26,894 nt of DNA from SIAJ01 sp036266155 (lineage in GTDB: Bacteria; Planctomycetota; Planctomycetia; Gemmatales; Gemmataceae), in the NCBI GenBank assembly GCA_036266155.1, contig DATANR010000475.1, positions 1-26,894 on the forward strand, given 5' to 3'. The notes beneath the pieces were generated by a model. It was given only the letters and a program-made list of their open reading frames with translations, ran no database searches and had not been told where the DNA came from. Position 1 is the stretch's first letter, and each line of letters begins with the position of its first letter. Positions 1-7,481 of the stretch are shown piece after piece. Both the position numbers and the translations under genes were made by a program.

Positions 1-24
1 CCCCCCCCCCCCCCCCCCCCCCCC
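1..24. other. terminal homopolymer (24 C), probable sequencing or assembly artefact
   Basis: The first 24 bases are all C. Read on the minus strand this is a poly-G run that interrupts the glnE reading frame and would encode only glycines where the family has ordinary helical sequence. Poly-G tails are a known artefact of two-colour Illumina chemistry and often end draft contigs. I infer an artefact rather than a biological tract; the true sequence is visible only from about position 25. Confidence 0.8.
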
Positions 25-1450
25 ACTCCGCACTCGACAAGTAGTTCATCCGCCGTGCGAGTTTTCTCAGCTCGTCCGTCGCCTCCGGAAGGCGATGCGT
101 TTGCAGATCGAAGAGAAGCTGCAGCCGGTGCTCGACCTTGCGTAAGAAGCGGTAGGCGTCGTCGAGGCCGCGATATTCGGTGTCGGTTAGACAGCCGGCT
201 TGTTCGAGTGCGTGCAAGGCGCCGAGCGTGTCGCGCCGGCGAACGGCCGGCAAGTCGCCACCGTTGAGAAGCTGCAGGAATTGAATGGCAAACTCGACGT
301 CGCGAATGCCCCCCGGCCCGGTCTTCACTTCGCGTGCTCCCCCGGTCCGGTGCGCATGCTGCTCGATCTTTCGCTTCATCGCCTTGATCTCATTGATCTC
401 GGCGAAGGAGAGAAAGCGCTTGTAGACGAAGGGCTGCACCGCGTCGACGAATTCGGCGCCGAGGTCGGCGTCGCCCGCGATCGGCCGCACCTTGATGAGC
501 GCTTGCCGTTCCCACGTACGGCCCAGGTTGTCGTAATACCCGAGCGTGCTTGCCAGCGAACGGGCAAGCGGCCCGCGCTGACCATCCGGGCGCAAGCGAA
601 AGTCGACGCGATAAGCGGGACCACGATCCGTGTGCACAGACAGCAGGCGAATCAACTCGGCGACGGCACGCGCATAGAAATCGTCGTTGCCGATCGGTCG
701 GCGACTCGTGGTCTGGCCGTCCTCGTCGTAAACGACCATGAGGTCGATGTCGCTGGAATAATTGAGTTCGCCGCCGCCGAGCTTGCCGAAGGCAAGAACG
801 GCCGCGCGCGCGGCCGCACCCGTCCCGGACCGCGGCTCGCCGAACCGATTTTCCGTCGCGCGAACCGCCTGGTCCCAGGCGACGATGACCGCGGCTTCGG
901 CAACACGCGATAAATCGGCCGTGATCTCTTCGAGAGGCCGATCGCGCAGGATGTCGTTGACGCCAATGCGCAGCAACTGGCGCCGGCGAAACCGGCGAAT
1001 TGCCCGGAGCACGGCCCCATCGTCGATTGCCGCCGCCGTCTTCGCGCGGAGGTTTTCGATCAGGTCGTCGCGCGTTGGCGTAACGCGAAGGGAGGCCGTC
1101 GCCGTTTCGAGAAAATCCGGATCGGCCGCGAGCACATCGCCGAGGAAGTGAGATGTCCCAAACAACTGCAAGAGGTTTGCCAACCGCGCTCCGTCGTCCG
1201 CAACGAGAGCCGGCAACAATCCGCGCGCGGTCGGATTGGCGAGGAAGTGCTCCAGGGCGTTCAGTGCCTGATCGGGATCGGCGGTCGACGGCAAAATCTG
1301 GCCGAGGAAATTGAACAGGCCATTCGTTGTGTTGCCCAGGTGCCGCGACAGGCCGTCCAAATTGCGGGCGCCGCGAATGAGGTCGTGAACGCCCCAAGCA
1401 GAAAGGTCAGCGGTCGGAGGAATGGTGTCGATAGTTGATGCGCCCCGCAT
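2..1450 (-). CDS. glnE: glutamine synthetase adenylyltransferase / adenylyl-removing enzyme, N-terminal part (truncated by window edge)
   Basis: Bifunctional enzyme that adenylylates and deadenylylates glutamine synthetase in the cytoplasm in response to nitrogen status. About 475 real codons are visible, roughly half of the usual 900-1000-residue protein; the rest lies beyond the contig end. Around residues 222-237 is GKLGGGELNYSSDIDL, the nucleotidyltransferase signature of the N-terminal (adenylyl-removing) domain. It is followed by the helical part with RQALIKVRPIAGD, PFVYKRFLSF and, near residue 380, GGIRDVEFAIQFLQ, all typical of GlnE. The start is the ATG at 1450-1448, which directly follows an in-frame TGA, so it is the first possible ATG; no clear Shine-Dalgarno is seen. 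The last 24 bases (poly-C) should not be translated. The frame reads through without breaks. trpG lies upstream on the same strand, 200 bp away across a repeat pair. Confidence 0.93.
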   Translation of the reverse strand, partial: MRGASTIDTIPPTADLSAWGVHDLIRGARNLDGLSRHLGNTTNGLFNFLGQILPSTADPDQALNALEHFLANPTARGLLPALVADDGARLANLLQLFGTSHFLGDVLAADPDFLETATASLRVTPTRDDLIENLRAKTAAAIDDGAVLRAIRRFRRRQLLRIGVNDILRDRPLEEITADLSRVAEAAVIVAWDQAVRATENRFGEPRSGTGAAARAAVLAFGKLGGGELNYSSDIDLMVVYDEDGQTTSRRPIGNDDFYARAVAELIRLLSVHTDRGPAYRVDFRLRPDGQRGPLARSLASTLGYYDNLGRTWERQALIKVRPIAGDADLGAEFVDAVQPFVYKRFLSFAEINEIKAMKRKIEQHAHRTGGAREVKTGPGGIRDVEFAIQFLQLLNGGDLPAVRRRDTLGALHALEQAGCLTDTEYRGLDDAYRFLRKVEHRLQLLFDLQTHRLPEATDELRKLARRMNYLSSAEWGGGGGGG

Positions 1451-1483
1451 TCAGGAGCCCGAGGCGGCGAAGCCGCATTCAGA

Positions 1484-1624
1484 CTCCCTCTCCCCCGGCT
1501 TTGCGGGGGAGAGGGTTGGGGTGAGGGGGTTTGAGGCTCAATCGGTCGGACGACTCAAAATTGACCCAGCGAGCCTCAGCCCCCTCACCCCCAGCCCCTC
1601 TCCCCCGAAGCGGGGGAGAGGGGA
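1484..1624. repeat. inverted pair of GC-rich hairpin elements between trpG and glnE
   Basis: Two copies of a roughly 45-55 bp element face each other. The left copy (about 1484-1540) contains the hairpin CCCTCTCCCCC / GGGGGAGAGGG (1486-1515) followed by GGGGTGAGGGGG and TTGAGGCTC. The right copy (about 1571-1624) is its near reverse complement, with its own hairpin CCCCTCTCCCCC / GGGGGAGAGGGG. Each hairpin can form alone, or the pair can form one long stem. Spurious translations read like PHPNPLPR and SPPLRGRG, a signature I recognise from dispersed intergenic repeats in many high-GC bacteria. The right hairpin begins about 28 bp past the trpG stop, so it could also end that transcript. Confidence 0.8.
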
Positions 1625-1651
1625 GAAAATCCGCGCAGCCCGCGATGATGG

Positions 1652-2236
1652 TCACCGCCACGGCGCCAGCGCCAGGAAGTTCGCCAGAATCGTCGGCCCC
1701 TCCACCGTCAAAAAGCTTTCCGGGTGAAACTGCACGCCGTGCAAGGGCCATTGTTTGTGGCGTACGCCCATGATTTCGCCTTCATCGGTCCAGGCACTCA
1801 CCTCGAAGTCCGGATTATTCCAGCTTTCCTTCTTAATGACCAGGCTGTGGTACCGCGTCGCGTCAAATGGATTGGACAGCCCGGCGAAGACCCCCTTGCC
1901 GTCGTGGTGGATGGGCGAAACCTTGCCGTGCATGATCCGCCAGTTGCGGATGACGTCGCCGCCGAAGGTGTGACCGATGCATTGATGGCCCAAGCAAACG
2001 CCAAAGATCGGCACCGTCGGCGCGAATCGCTTTAACACGTCATTCGAGACGCCGGCTTCCTTCGGCGTGCAAGGGCCGGGTGAGATGATGATGTGCGTCG
2101 GCTTGAGGTCGGCCACCTGATCGGCGGTGATCCGGTCGTTGCGCGCCACGGTCATCGGCAGCTCGGCGTTGATTTCCCCGAACCGCTGGACCAAGTTGTA
2201 GGTGAACGAGTCGTAGTTATCGATCAACAGGATCAT
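1652..2236 (-). CDS. trpG: anthranilate / aminodeoxychorismate synthase, glutamine amidotransferase subunit
   Basis: Class I glutamine amidotransferase of 194 residues that releases ammonia from glutamine for chorismate-dependent synthesis of anthranilate (tryptophan) or aminodeoxychorismate (folate). Seen in order: MILLIDNYDSFTYN at the N terminus, the oxyanion-loop motif IISPGPCTP (about 50-58), the nucleophile in GVCLGHQCIG (Cys81), and the rest of the triad in QFHPESF (His171, Glu173). Length is full for the family. The frame is open for another 111 codons upstream, but the family starts at MILLIDNYDS, so I chose ATG 2236-2234. A TACAAT hexamer lies about 10 bp upstream on the minus strand, suggesting a very short leader. 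No trpE or pabB partner is in the window, so TrpG cannot be separated from PabA; one protein often serves both. Confidence 0.93.
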   Translation of the reverse strand: MILLIDNYDSFTYNLVQRFGEINAELPMTVARNDRITADQVADLKPTHIIISPGPCTPKEAGVSNDVLKRFAPTVPIFGVCLGHQCIGHTFGGDVIRNWRIMHGKVSPIHHDGKGVFAGLSNPFDATRYHSLVIKKESWNNPDFEVSAWTDEGEIMGVRHKQWPLHGVQFHPESFLTVEGPTILANFLALAPWR

Positions 2237-2393
2237 GCGAACATTGTATCGGCCCGGCGTTTGCGTAGGCCAATGACCGCAGTCGCCCTTTCTTCGGCCC
2301 AAGGGTTGCTGTACCTTATTCCCCACCGAATGCCATCGCCCGCGCTTCTGCTCCGGGCTCCGGGCACTCGACCCGCACTGGGAGGCTCGCGGG

Positions 2394-3185
2394 ATGCTCT
2401 CTGCCGATGAGTTCTGGAAATATGCCGGCGTCTTCGGCGCGCTCGTCGCGGCCGGCTTTGGCGCGCCGATTCCGGAAGAGCTGCCGATCGCCACGGGCGG
2501 CGTCCTCGTTGGCCGCGACTGGAACAATCCTGACGGTTTGAAGTGGTGGATCATGCTCCCGGTGTGCATCCTGGGAGTGGTTCTCTGCGATACGTTCCTT
2601 TACTTCGTCGGCCGCCGATGGGGACGCAAGCTCATCAGTTTGAAATGGGTTCAGCGACGACTCATGTCGCCCGAGCGCTTCAAAAAGATTGAAAAGAACT
2701 TCCACGACTACGGCATTCGCATTCTGCTGATCACGCGCATCCTGCCCGGCATCCGCACGCCCGTGTTCTTGACCGCGGGCATCGTCCATCTGCCGTTCCG
2801 CAAGTTCCTGCTGGCGGACGCCCTCTACGCCATCCCGGGCGTTTGCCTCTTCTTCTGGCTGGCCTACTGGCTCACCGACACGTTCCTGGCCTTGTTGCAC
2901 AAGGTGGAGAGCTATCGGGAGCTGGCGGTCATCGCGATTCTCTCCTTTTTTGCGGGCTTCATCACGGCGACGTTTGTTCGCCGGCCGGTCACGACGGGAA
3001 GTCCGGAAGAATTGCCCGTGCTCGGCAAGCCGGTAGTCACGATCGCCAATCCGCAGATGCCCGAGGTCAAGCATGGCGACACGCCGATCCTGGACGGTCG
3101 CGCCCATGTCCCGAGCGTCAATGGATCGGTGACACCTACGGAAAAGAAGCCGGAGACGACCAGCTCGACACCGGTATCCATGTAA
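2394..3185 (+). CDS. DedA / VTT-domain inner-membrane protein
   Basis: A 263-residue polytopic membrane protein of the DedA (SNARE-associated, VTT) family. Family members are implicated in membrane homeostasis, and some act as lipid-carrier flippases. Seen in the sequence: a re-entrant-type N-terminal segment with GAPIPEELP (about 23-31), hydrophobic segments near 52-72, 108-130, 140-165 and 177-195, the FVGRRWGR motif (71-78) and the RILPGIR motif (115-121), whose Arg-Pro-Gly-x-Arg pattern is a family hallmark. The last 65 residues form a hydrophilic Pro/Thr-rich tail unlike the core, probably a disordered extension. GGAGG at 2381-2385 lies 8 bp before the ATG. It is transcribed divergently from trpG and sits 65 bp upstream of the next membrane gene. 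Confidence 0.9.
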   Translation: MLSADEFWKYAGVFGALVAAGFGAPIPEELPIATGGVLVGRDWNNPDGLKWWIMLPVCILGVVLCDTFLYFVGRRWGRKLISLKWVQRRLMSPERFKKIEKNFHDYGIRILLITRILPGIRTPVFLTAGIVHLPFRKFLLADALYAIPGVCLFFWLAYWLTDTFLALLHKVESYRELAVIAILSFFAGFITATFVRRPVTTGSPEELPVLGKPVVTIANPQMPEVKHGDTPILDGRAHVPSVNGSVTPTEKKPETTSSTPVSM

Positions 3186-3250
3186 GTTGCGGCGGCCAAG
3201 TGAAAGCAGGAAGTGCCGCTTGCCGGGGAAGTAGTTGAAGGAGCGACCTG

Positions 3251-5437
3251 ATGCTCATTGAAGAGCAACCCCAGCGCTGGTGGGTCGGCGCCATTTGGTA
3301 TGCCGCACTCGTTGGCGTCACGATTGGCTTTCTGACGCACAATTTCCGACTTCACCGGGCCGACCTGTCGGCGCCGCTCTGCACCAAGCGCAACGATTCG
3401 GCGGCGCTCTTGTCGCTCATCACGGCCATCCACGAATCGGGCTGGCCCTGGCGCGTTGATCGCCTCGGGGCGCCGGGCACAGCGGAGCGGTTCGACTATC
3501 CGTTGCCGGAACACGCCCATTATCTCGTCCTCCGCGGATTGCTTGCCGTCACGGCCGATCCGATCCGTGCCTTCAATATTTGGGCGCTGCTCAGCTATCC
3601 CATCACCGCCGTCTGTGCGTTCGCGGTGATGCGGGCGCTCGGCGTGTCGCGGCCCATTGGTTTCGCGCTCGCAGCCATCTACACATTCCTGCCCTTTCAT
3701 ACGAGTCGCGTGCTCACGCACACGATGCTCGCCTACTACCACACGGTCCCTCTCATCGTGCTGCCGGCCGCGTGGATACTGAGGGGCAACCTGCCCTTCT
3801 TCACGACGGCGGATGAATCCGGCCGCCGCCGCTTGGCGCTGGCAAATGGACGAACCCTCGCGACGATCGTACTGCTGGCGGTCGTTGCCGTCACGTCACC
3901 GTACTACGCGTTTTTCGGTTGCTTCTTCCTGCTGACCGCGGGGCTGTATCGGGGGCTATCCGAGTCGTCATGGAAGCCGGTCTGGTCGGCGTGCGTTGCC
4001 GCTGGATTGACGGCCGTGATCGGCTTCGCCTGCACACTCCCGTTCGTGCTTCAGCAGCGTGAACATGGCGCCAACCCCGCGGTGGCGCAACGGCACGCCA
4101 ACGAAGCGGATGTTTACTGCCTCAAGGTCACCGAACTGGTTCTGCCAGTCGGCGGCCACCGGATTCGACCCTATGGACACATCGGCCGGCTCTATATGGC
4201 CGAGAGTCTGTTGATAAACGAGAACCGCGATAGCGCTCTGGGAACGATTGGCACTTTCGGGTTCTTCCTACTCATTGGGCGGCTGCTCGTCGCGCGCGGC
4301 GGGCCGACGTTGTTTGGCGGTCTGGCGGTTCTCAATGTTGCCGCGGTGGTGCTCGGGTCGAGTGGCGGGTTTGGCGGATTGTTCAACTATCTCGTCTTTC
4401 CGCAGATGCGCTGCTACAACCGCGTCTGTATCTTTATCGCCTTTTGGAGTTTGCTTGCCTTTGGGCTGATGGTCGATCGCTGGGCCGCGCGCGGACGCGC
4501 CCGGCGAACTTGGATCGCGGGCATCGCGTTGCTCGTGTTTGGCGTTGCCGACGTCACCAACGAATATCAGGCGCCGAACCACCACGAGTTACAAGCCGAG
4601 CACGCTGCGTGGTGTGCCTTCGGCGGGCGCATGGAGGACGCGCTGCCGGCCGGCGGAATGGTGTTTCAACTGCCGGCCGTCTCGTATCCAGAAGCCGGCA
4701 CGGTCGCGAAGATGCCCGACTACGCGCATCTGATGTGCCACGTCTATACGCGCAAACTGCGCTTCAGTTACGGAACGAATCGCAATCGGCGCTGGGCCGA
4801 ATGGCAGGAGTATGTCACCTGCCTGCCGCCAGCCGAGTTTATCCGGGCCCTCGTTCTCGCGGATTTCGCCGGCGTCTACGTCGACCGGCGTGGATATGCG
4901 GACCACGGCGACAAGATCGTCGCGGAACTTCGGTCGCGCCTGGGACCGGAAGCGGTATCGTCCGCTTCCGGCGATCAGCTTCTGTTCACGCTGGCGCCGA
5001 CGGCGCAAACAATTCGCTCGGCCGCCGATCCCGCAAATTGGTCGTGTGAGCGGACGCGATTGTTGGACCGACCTTGCGTCCTTTGCCAGGATGGTTTCCT
5101 GCGCCGATCAGCCACCACGCTGCCCGAACCCTGGCATGCCACGCACAAGGCAATCATGCGTCTCGTCAATCCCGGCGACCGCGTTCGCCGCGTGCAATTG
5201 TGCATGACCTGGCGCCGGCAGGGGCCCAACGATCGCCAGGTCCGAGTCACAGGCGCGACGCTAGGCATCGACGAGCAATTCATCGCCACCGGGACCGACA
5301 GCCCGTTTACCCTCGACGTCGAGTTGCCGCCCGGCGAGCACGTGTTGATTTTCGATACGTCGCCGAAACCATTTGGCTTGCCCCGGATGCACGTCGCCTG
5401 GAATACGACCGATGTGCGCCTCATTGAACGTGATTGA
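3251..5437 (+). CDS. multi-pass membrane protein resembling GT-C glycosyltransferases (specific function unknown)
   Basis: A 728-residue protein in two halves. Residues 12 to about 435 carry roughly ten hydrophobic segments (for example near 13-29, 94-130, 137-150, 160-176, 203-232, 245-265, 331-348, 353-372, 391-408, 420-433). Between the first two is a loop with acidic residues (KRNDSAALL, ERFDYPLPEH), the layout seen in GT-C lipid-linked-sugar transferases. From about 440 the protein is soluble, ending in a beta-rich domain (LPPGEHVLIFDT near 690-701). AAGGAG at 3238-3243 lies 7 bp before the ATG. The following sulfotransferase gene starts at its stop, implying translational coupling and perhaps a shared surface-polysaccharide or glycolipid pathway. 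The glycosyltransferase role is inferred from topology; I see no decisive catalytic motif. A YfhO-like or other integral membrane family is an alternative. Confidence 0.75.
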   Translation: MLIEEQPQRWWVGAIWYAALVGVTIGFLTHNFRLHRADLSAPLCTKRNDSAALLSLITAIHESGWPWRVDRLGAPGTAERFDYPLPEHAHYLVLRGLLAVTADPIRAFNIWALLSYPITAVCAFAVMRALGVSRPIGFALAAIYTFLPFHTSRVLTHTMLAYYHTVPLIVLPAAWILRGNLPFFTTADESGRRRLALANGRTLATIVLLAVVAVTSPYYAFFGCFFLLTAGLYRGLSESSWKPVWSACVAAGLTAVIGFACTLPFVLQQREHGANPAVAQRHANEADVYCLKVTELVLPVGGHRIRPYGHIGRLYMAESLLINENRDSALGTIGTFGFFLLIGRLLVARGGPTLFGGLAVLNVAAVVLGSSGGFGGLFNYLVFPQMRCYNRVCIFIAFWSLLAFGLMVDRWAARGRARRTWIAGIALLVFGVADVTNEYQAPNHHELQAEHAAWCAFGGRMEDALPAGGMVFQLPAVSYPEAGTVAKMPDYAHLMCHVYTRKLRFSYGTNRNRRWAEWQEYVTCLPPAEFIRALVLADFAGVYVDRRGYADHGDKIVAELRSRLGPEAVSSASGDQLLFTLAPTAQTIRSAADPANWSCERTRLLDRPCVLCQDGFLRRSATTLPEPWHATHKAIMRLVNPGDRVRRVQLCMTWRRQGPNDRQVRVTGATLGIDEQFIATGTDSPFTLDVELPPGEHVLIFDTSPKPFGLPRMHVAWNTTDVRLIERD

Positions 5438-5439
5438 CG

Positions 5440-6048
5440 ATGATCATCTCGCATCAGCATCGATTGATCTTTGTCAAGACGCTGAAGTCGGCGGGGACGA
5501 GTATTGAAGTGTTTCTGTCACAACATTGCGGGCCGAACGACGTGGTGACGCCGATCCTGCCGCACGTCGAACCGCATAGGCCGCGCAACCACGAGGGGTA
5601 TTTCAATCACATGCCGGCGGCGGCGATCCGCAACCGCGTCGGCCCCGCTATTTGGCGATCGTACTTCAAGATCTGTGTCGAACGCAACCCGTGGGATAAG
5701 ACGCTCTCGTACTACCACATGATGAATGCCCGCGCAGGGGGAACACTGTCGCTCGATAGTTTTCTGCGCAGCCAAGACTTACCGGTGAATGTGCCAAAAT
5801 ACACGGAGCCGAATGATCCCAAGACGATCATCGTCGACCGCGTCTTGCATTACGAGCGCTTGACCGAAGACCTTCGCGAGGTGTTTGCCAGGATCGGCAT
5901 TCCATTCGATGGCTCGCTCGGTGTGAACGCCAAGTCGGAATATCGCACCGACCGCCGGCCGTATCGCGAGATCTATACGGACGAGCAAGCCCGTCTCGTT
6001 GCGGCCGCGTTTGGGGAAGAGATCGCACTGCACGGCTACGCGTATTGA
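5440..6048 (+). CDS. sulfotransferase family protein
   Basis: A 202-residue protein likely to transfer sulfate from PAPS to a carbohydrate or other hydroxyl acceptor. The 5'-phosphosulfate-binding loop is seen in FVKTLKSAGTSIE (11-23), where the family has KxxGTS-like residues. The 3'-phosphate-binding strand and helix are seen in CVERNPWDKTLSYY (79-92), with the typical R-NP-D-K-S-YY pattern. Length fits the small bacterial Sulfotransfer_2-like group. An upstream in-frame TTG (5434) overlaps the preceding stop, but ATG 5440 is preferred because the conserved N terminus begins right after it. No Shine-Dalgarno is evident, consistent with reinitiation after the membrane protein stop at 5435-5437. 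It converges on the next gene, with 9 bp between stops. The substrate cannot be read from the sequence. Confidence 0.88.
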   Translation: MIISHQHRLIFVKTLKSAGTSIEVFLSQHCGPNDVVTPILPHVEPHRPRNHEGYFNHMPAAAIRNRVGPAIWRSYFKICVERNPWDKTLSYYHMMNARAGGTLSLDSFLRSQDLPVNVPKYTEPNDPKTIIVDRVLHYERLTEDLREVFARIGIPFDGSLGVNAKSEYRTDRRPYREIYTDEQARLVAAAFGEEIALHGYAY

Positions 6049-6057
6049 GCGCGTTCA

Positions 6058-6723
6058 TCAATCTTCGTCATCCAACTCTTCCAAATCGGCGTCGTCGAAC
6101 TCGTCAAACTGACTATTCAACATGGTGAGGACTGTGCCGCCGGCTGCCTGGACCTTATTTGCGATGATCGCAATTCGGCCGGGCGAGTCGTTTGGTCCCT
6201 GGATGTACAGTGGTTTGCCATCCTTGCCGAACGCGAACTGCTCGTAGCAGGCCGACGTGTCGATGCCCTCAAGAAGCAACTCGGCCGGAGCGAAATCAGG
6301 GTGCGGTTGAAACCCGAGGTCAGCGGCGTAGTCAATCGCGTCGTTGACGAGCTTGGCGAACAGTTCGGGGGACACGGCCTTTAGCCGGCCAACGTGATCC
6401 ACTTCAGCTCGCATGTTTTGGTATTCACCGAGGGAGACGATCTCGACAAAGGCATCTTTGACGCCGAGACAAAACGTATCGAGCAGGATGTTGGCGAAGG
6501 CGATGCGTCCGTTGGGCAATTGTCGGGCGATGATGCAGTTGCCGATCCCTTGGTTCCAGAGATTCACGGGGAGCAATGTCTCGAGGATGGGCCATTCGAC
6601 AGCGGAGAGCAGAAGGCTTTCGATCGATGAAGTGGTGAGACGCGATACCTGCGAGCGTTTCTCGGCACGTTTGGCTTTCTTCTTCGCGAGCTTCTTCTGT
6701 GCTTTTCGGCCGTGCTGCGCCAT
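6058..6723 (-). CDS. conserved hypothetical protein with basic N terminus and acidic C terminus
   Basis: A 221-residue soluble protein I cannot assign. The start is ATG 6723-6721, preceded on the minus strand by GGAGGG at a 5-6 bp distance; the frame is open further upstream (to about 7074) but crosses the divergent gene there. The N terminus is lysine-rich (KKLAKKKAKRAEKR, about 10-23). The middle holds hydrophobic, well-ordered sequence with a short motif, NCIIARQLPNGRIAF then LDTFCLGVKDAF. The end is strongly acidic (FDEFDDADLEELDDED). The motif block looks like a conserved core that I vaguely associate with unannotated bacterial proteins, but I can name no function. It has no signal peptide or membrane segment. 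It is divergent from the small acidic gene at 6827, with about 100 bp of shared promoter space. Confidence 0.85.
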   Translation of the reverse strand: MAQHGRKAQKKLAKKKAKRAEKRSQVSRLTTSSIESLLLSAVEWPILETLLPVNLWNQGIGNCIIARQLPNGRIAFANILLDTFCLGVKDAFVEIVSLGEYQNMRAEVDHVGRLKAVSPELFAKLVNDAIDYAADLGFQPHPDFAPAELLLEGIDTSACYEQFAFGKDGKPLYIQGPNDSPGRIAIIANKVQAAGGTVLTMLNSQFDEFDDADLEELDDED

Positions 6724-6782
6724 GATTCCCTCCGGTGGATACAGTGCAGTTGCGGGCAATTCTATGCGCTGGCGGCGTCGTG

Positions 6783-6788
6783 TATAAT
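6783..6788 (+). promoter_or_regulatory. putative -10 box (TATAAT) upstream of the small acidic gene
   Basis: A perfect TATAAT lies 38 bp upstream of the ATG at 6827 in the divergent spacer, preceded by TG. The position about 17 bp upstream (TTCTAT, 6760-6765) is only a weak -35. It could drive the putative toxin-antitoxin pair; activity is unproven. Confidence 0.4.
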
Positions 6789-6826
6789 GCGCAAGAATAG
6801 GAGCGTGTGAACACGAGTAAGATACC

Positions 6827-7069
6827 ATGCACGAACCTCTGACGCCCGAACAGGAAGCCGCACGTGCCAAGATCATTGCGGACCTGTTGGCAATGCCCGG
6901 GCCCAAGCCGTTGAAGCCGATCCCGCCGGAGATAATGGCGGAAGCGCTAGCCGACGTCGAGTCGGAAGAAGAGTGGGAACGACAGTTGGAAGAATTAATG
7001 CAGACTGGCGGAGTTCCAATTGAACCGCTCCTAGCGGAACTCGACCGAATGGTTGAGAAAAGTTCGTGA
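6827..7069 (+). CDS. small acidic hypothetical protein, possible antitoxin partner
   Basis: An 80-residue protein, MHEPLTPEQEAARAKIIAD at its start, rich in Glu and predicted largely helical, with a Pro-rich linker (PGPKPLKPIPPE, about 24-35) and an EESEWER-like acidic helix (SEEEWERQLEELM). I recognise no family. It precedes a RelE/ParE-like frame, and its TGA (7067-7069) overlaps a GTG (7066) that would start that frame if one base were removed. This layout, a small acidic gene followed by an overlapping toxin-fold gene, is typical of type II toxin-antitoxin pairs; the antitoxin role is inferred from context only. The Shine-Dalgarno is weak. A TATAAT lies 38 bp upstream. It has no DNA-binding motif I can point to. 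Confidence 0.6.
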   Translation: MHEPLTPEQEAARAKIIADLLAMPGPKPLKPIPPEIMAEALADVESEEEWERQLEELMQTGGVPIEPLLAELDRMVEKSS

Positions 7070-7111
7070 GTCACCCCCGATCCAAACTACCGAGTCATTC
7101 CGTCGCAACGA

Positions 7112-7378
7112 GTGACGGATAGCATCCGTCGATTGGCGCAAGTCGCCAACTCAGTTGGCCGCATCCACGAAGTTCGGGATGCCGTTCGTCTAGTGTTCCA
7201 ATGGTTGGCCGCAGACTCGGAATCGTTCGGCGAACCGTTCCGCGATCACGTTAAGGCCGGTCAGACCGAGTATCTTGGCTTTGCGGGACCACTGATCGTG
7301 AAGTACAACATTCATTTCCCCACTCGTTGCGTCTATCTTCTGGCCCCCTTTCGCTTCGCCCGCTGGGCAAGCTTTTAA
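7112..7378 (+). CDS. RelE/ParE-like protein (putative toxin), 5' end possibly frameshifted
   Basis: The frame from GTG 7112 gives 88 residues. The pattern SIRRLAQVANSVGRIHEVRDAV, then LAADSESFGEPF, then a short strand region GPLIVKYNIHFPTRCVYLLAPFRF, resembles small RelE/ParE-superfamily proteins: a helical start, a 'xxP/S-FGEP' turn, then beta strands. The same frame is open upstream back to the preceding TGA and reads PDPNYRVIPSQR, which looks like the missing first beta strand but lacks a start codon. Deleting one C from the C5 run at 7074-7078 would join it to GTG 7066 and give a protein of about 103 residues overlapping the upstream gene. So this is either a frameshifted gene, a sequencing indel, or a genuine short form. 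The toxin assignment is an inference from fold-like pattern and position. Confidence 0.55.
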   Translation: MTDSIRRLAQVANSVGRIHEVRDAVRLVFQWLAADSESFGEPFRDHVKAGQTEYLGFAGPLIVKYNIHFPTRCVYLLAPFRFARWASF

Positions 7379-7481
7379 CGACAGATCTCTTGTGGCCAAA
7401 TGACTCAAGCCGCACGCGACCTCCGATTGGCGCCGGCCCTACAATTCCTCCATCCCACCCCGCCGCAATTCGGAGCGCCTC

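Noticed and set aside
390..1397. Long minus-strand open frame (335 codons) and plus-strand frame 200-913
   Set aside because: Both are shadows of glnE; only the third frame, running from 1450 off the window, carries the GlnE motifs. The others are Arg/Pro/Ser-rich low-complexity translations.
2237..2569. N-terminal extension of trpG by 111 codons
   Set aside because: The extension has no family similarity, overlaps the divergent DedA gene, and the conserved N terminus begins at ATG 2236.
2316..3107. 263-codon minus-strand frame opposite DedA
   Set aside because: Charged, low-complexity translation typical of antisense frames in high-GC genes; DedA motifs are on the plus strand.
6724..7074. 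N-terminal extension of the 6058-6723 minus-strand gene
   Set aside because: It crosses the divergent small gene; ATG 6723 has a good GGAGGG site and starts a natural basic N terminus.
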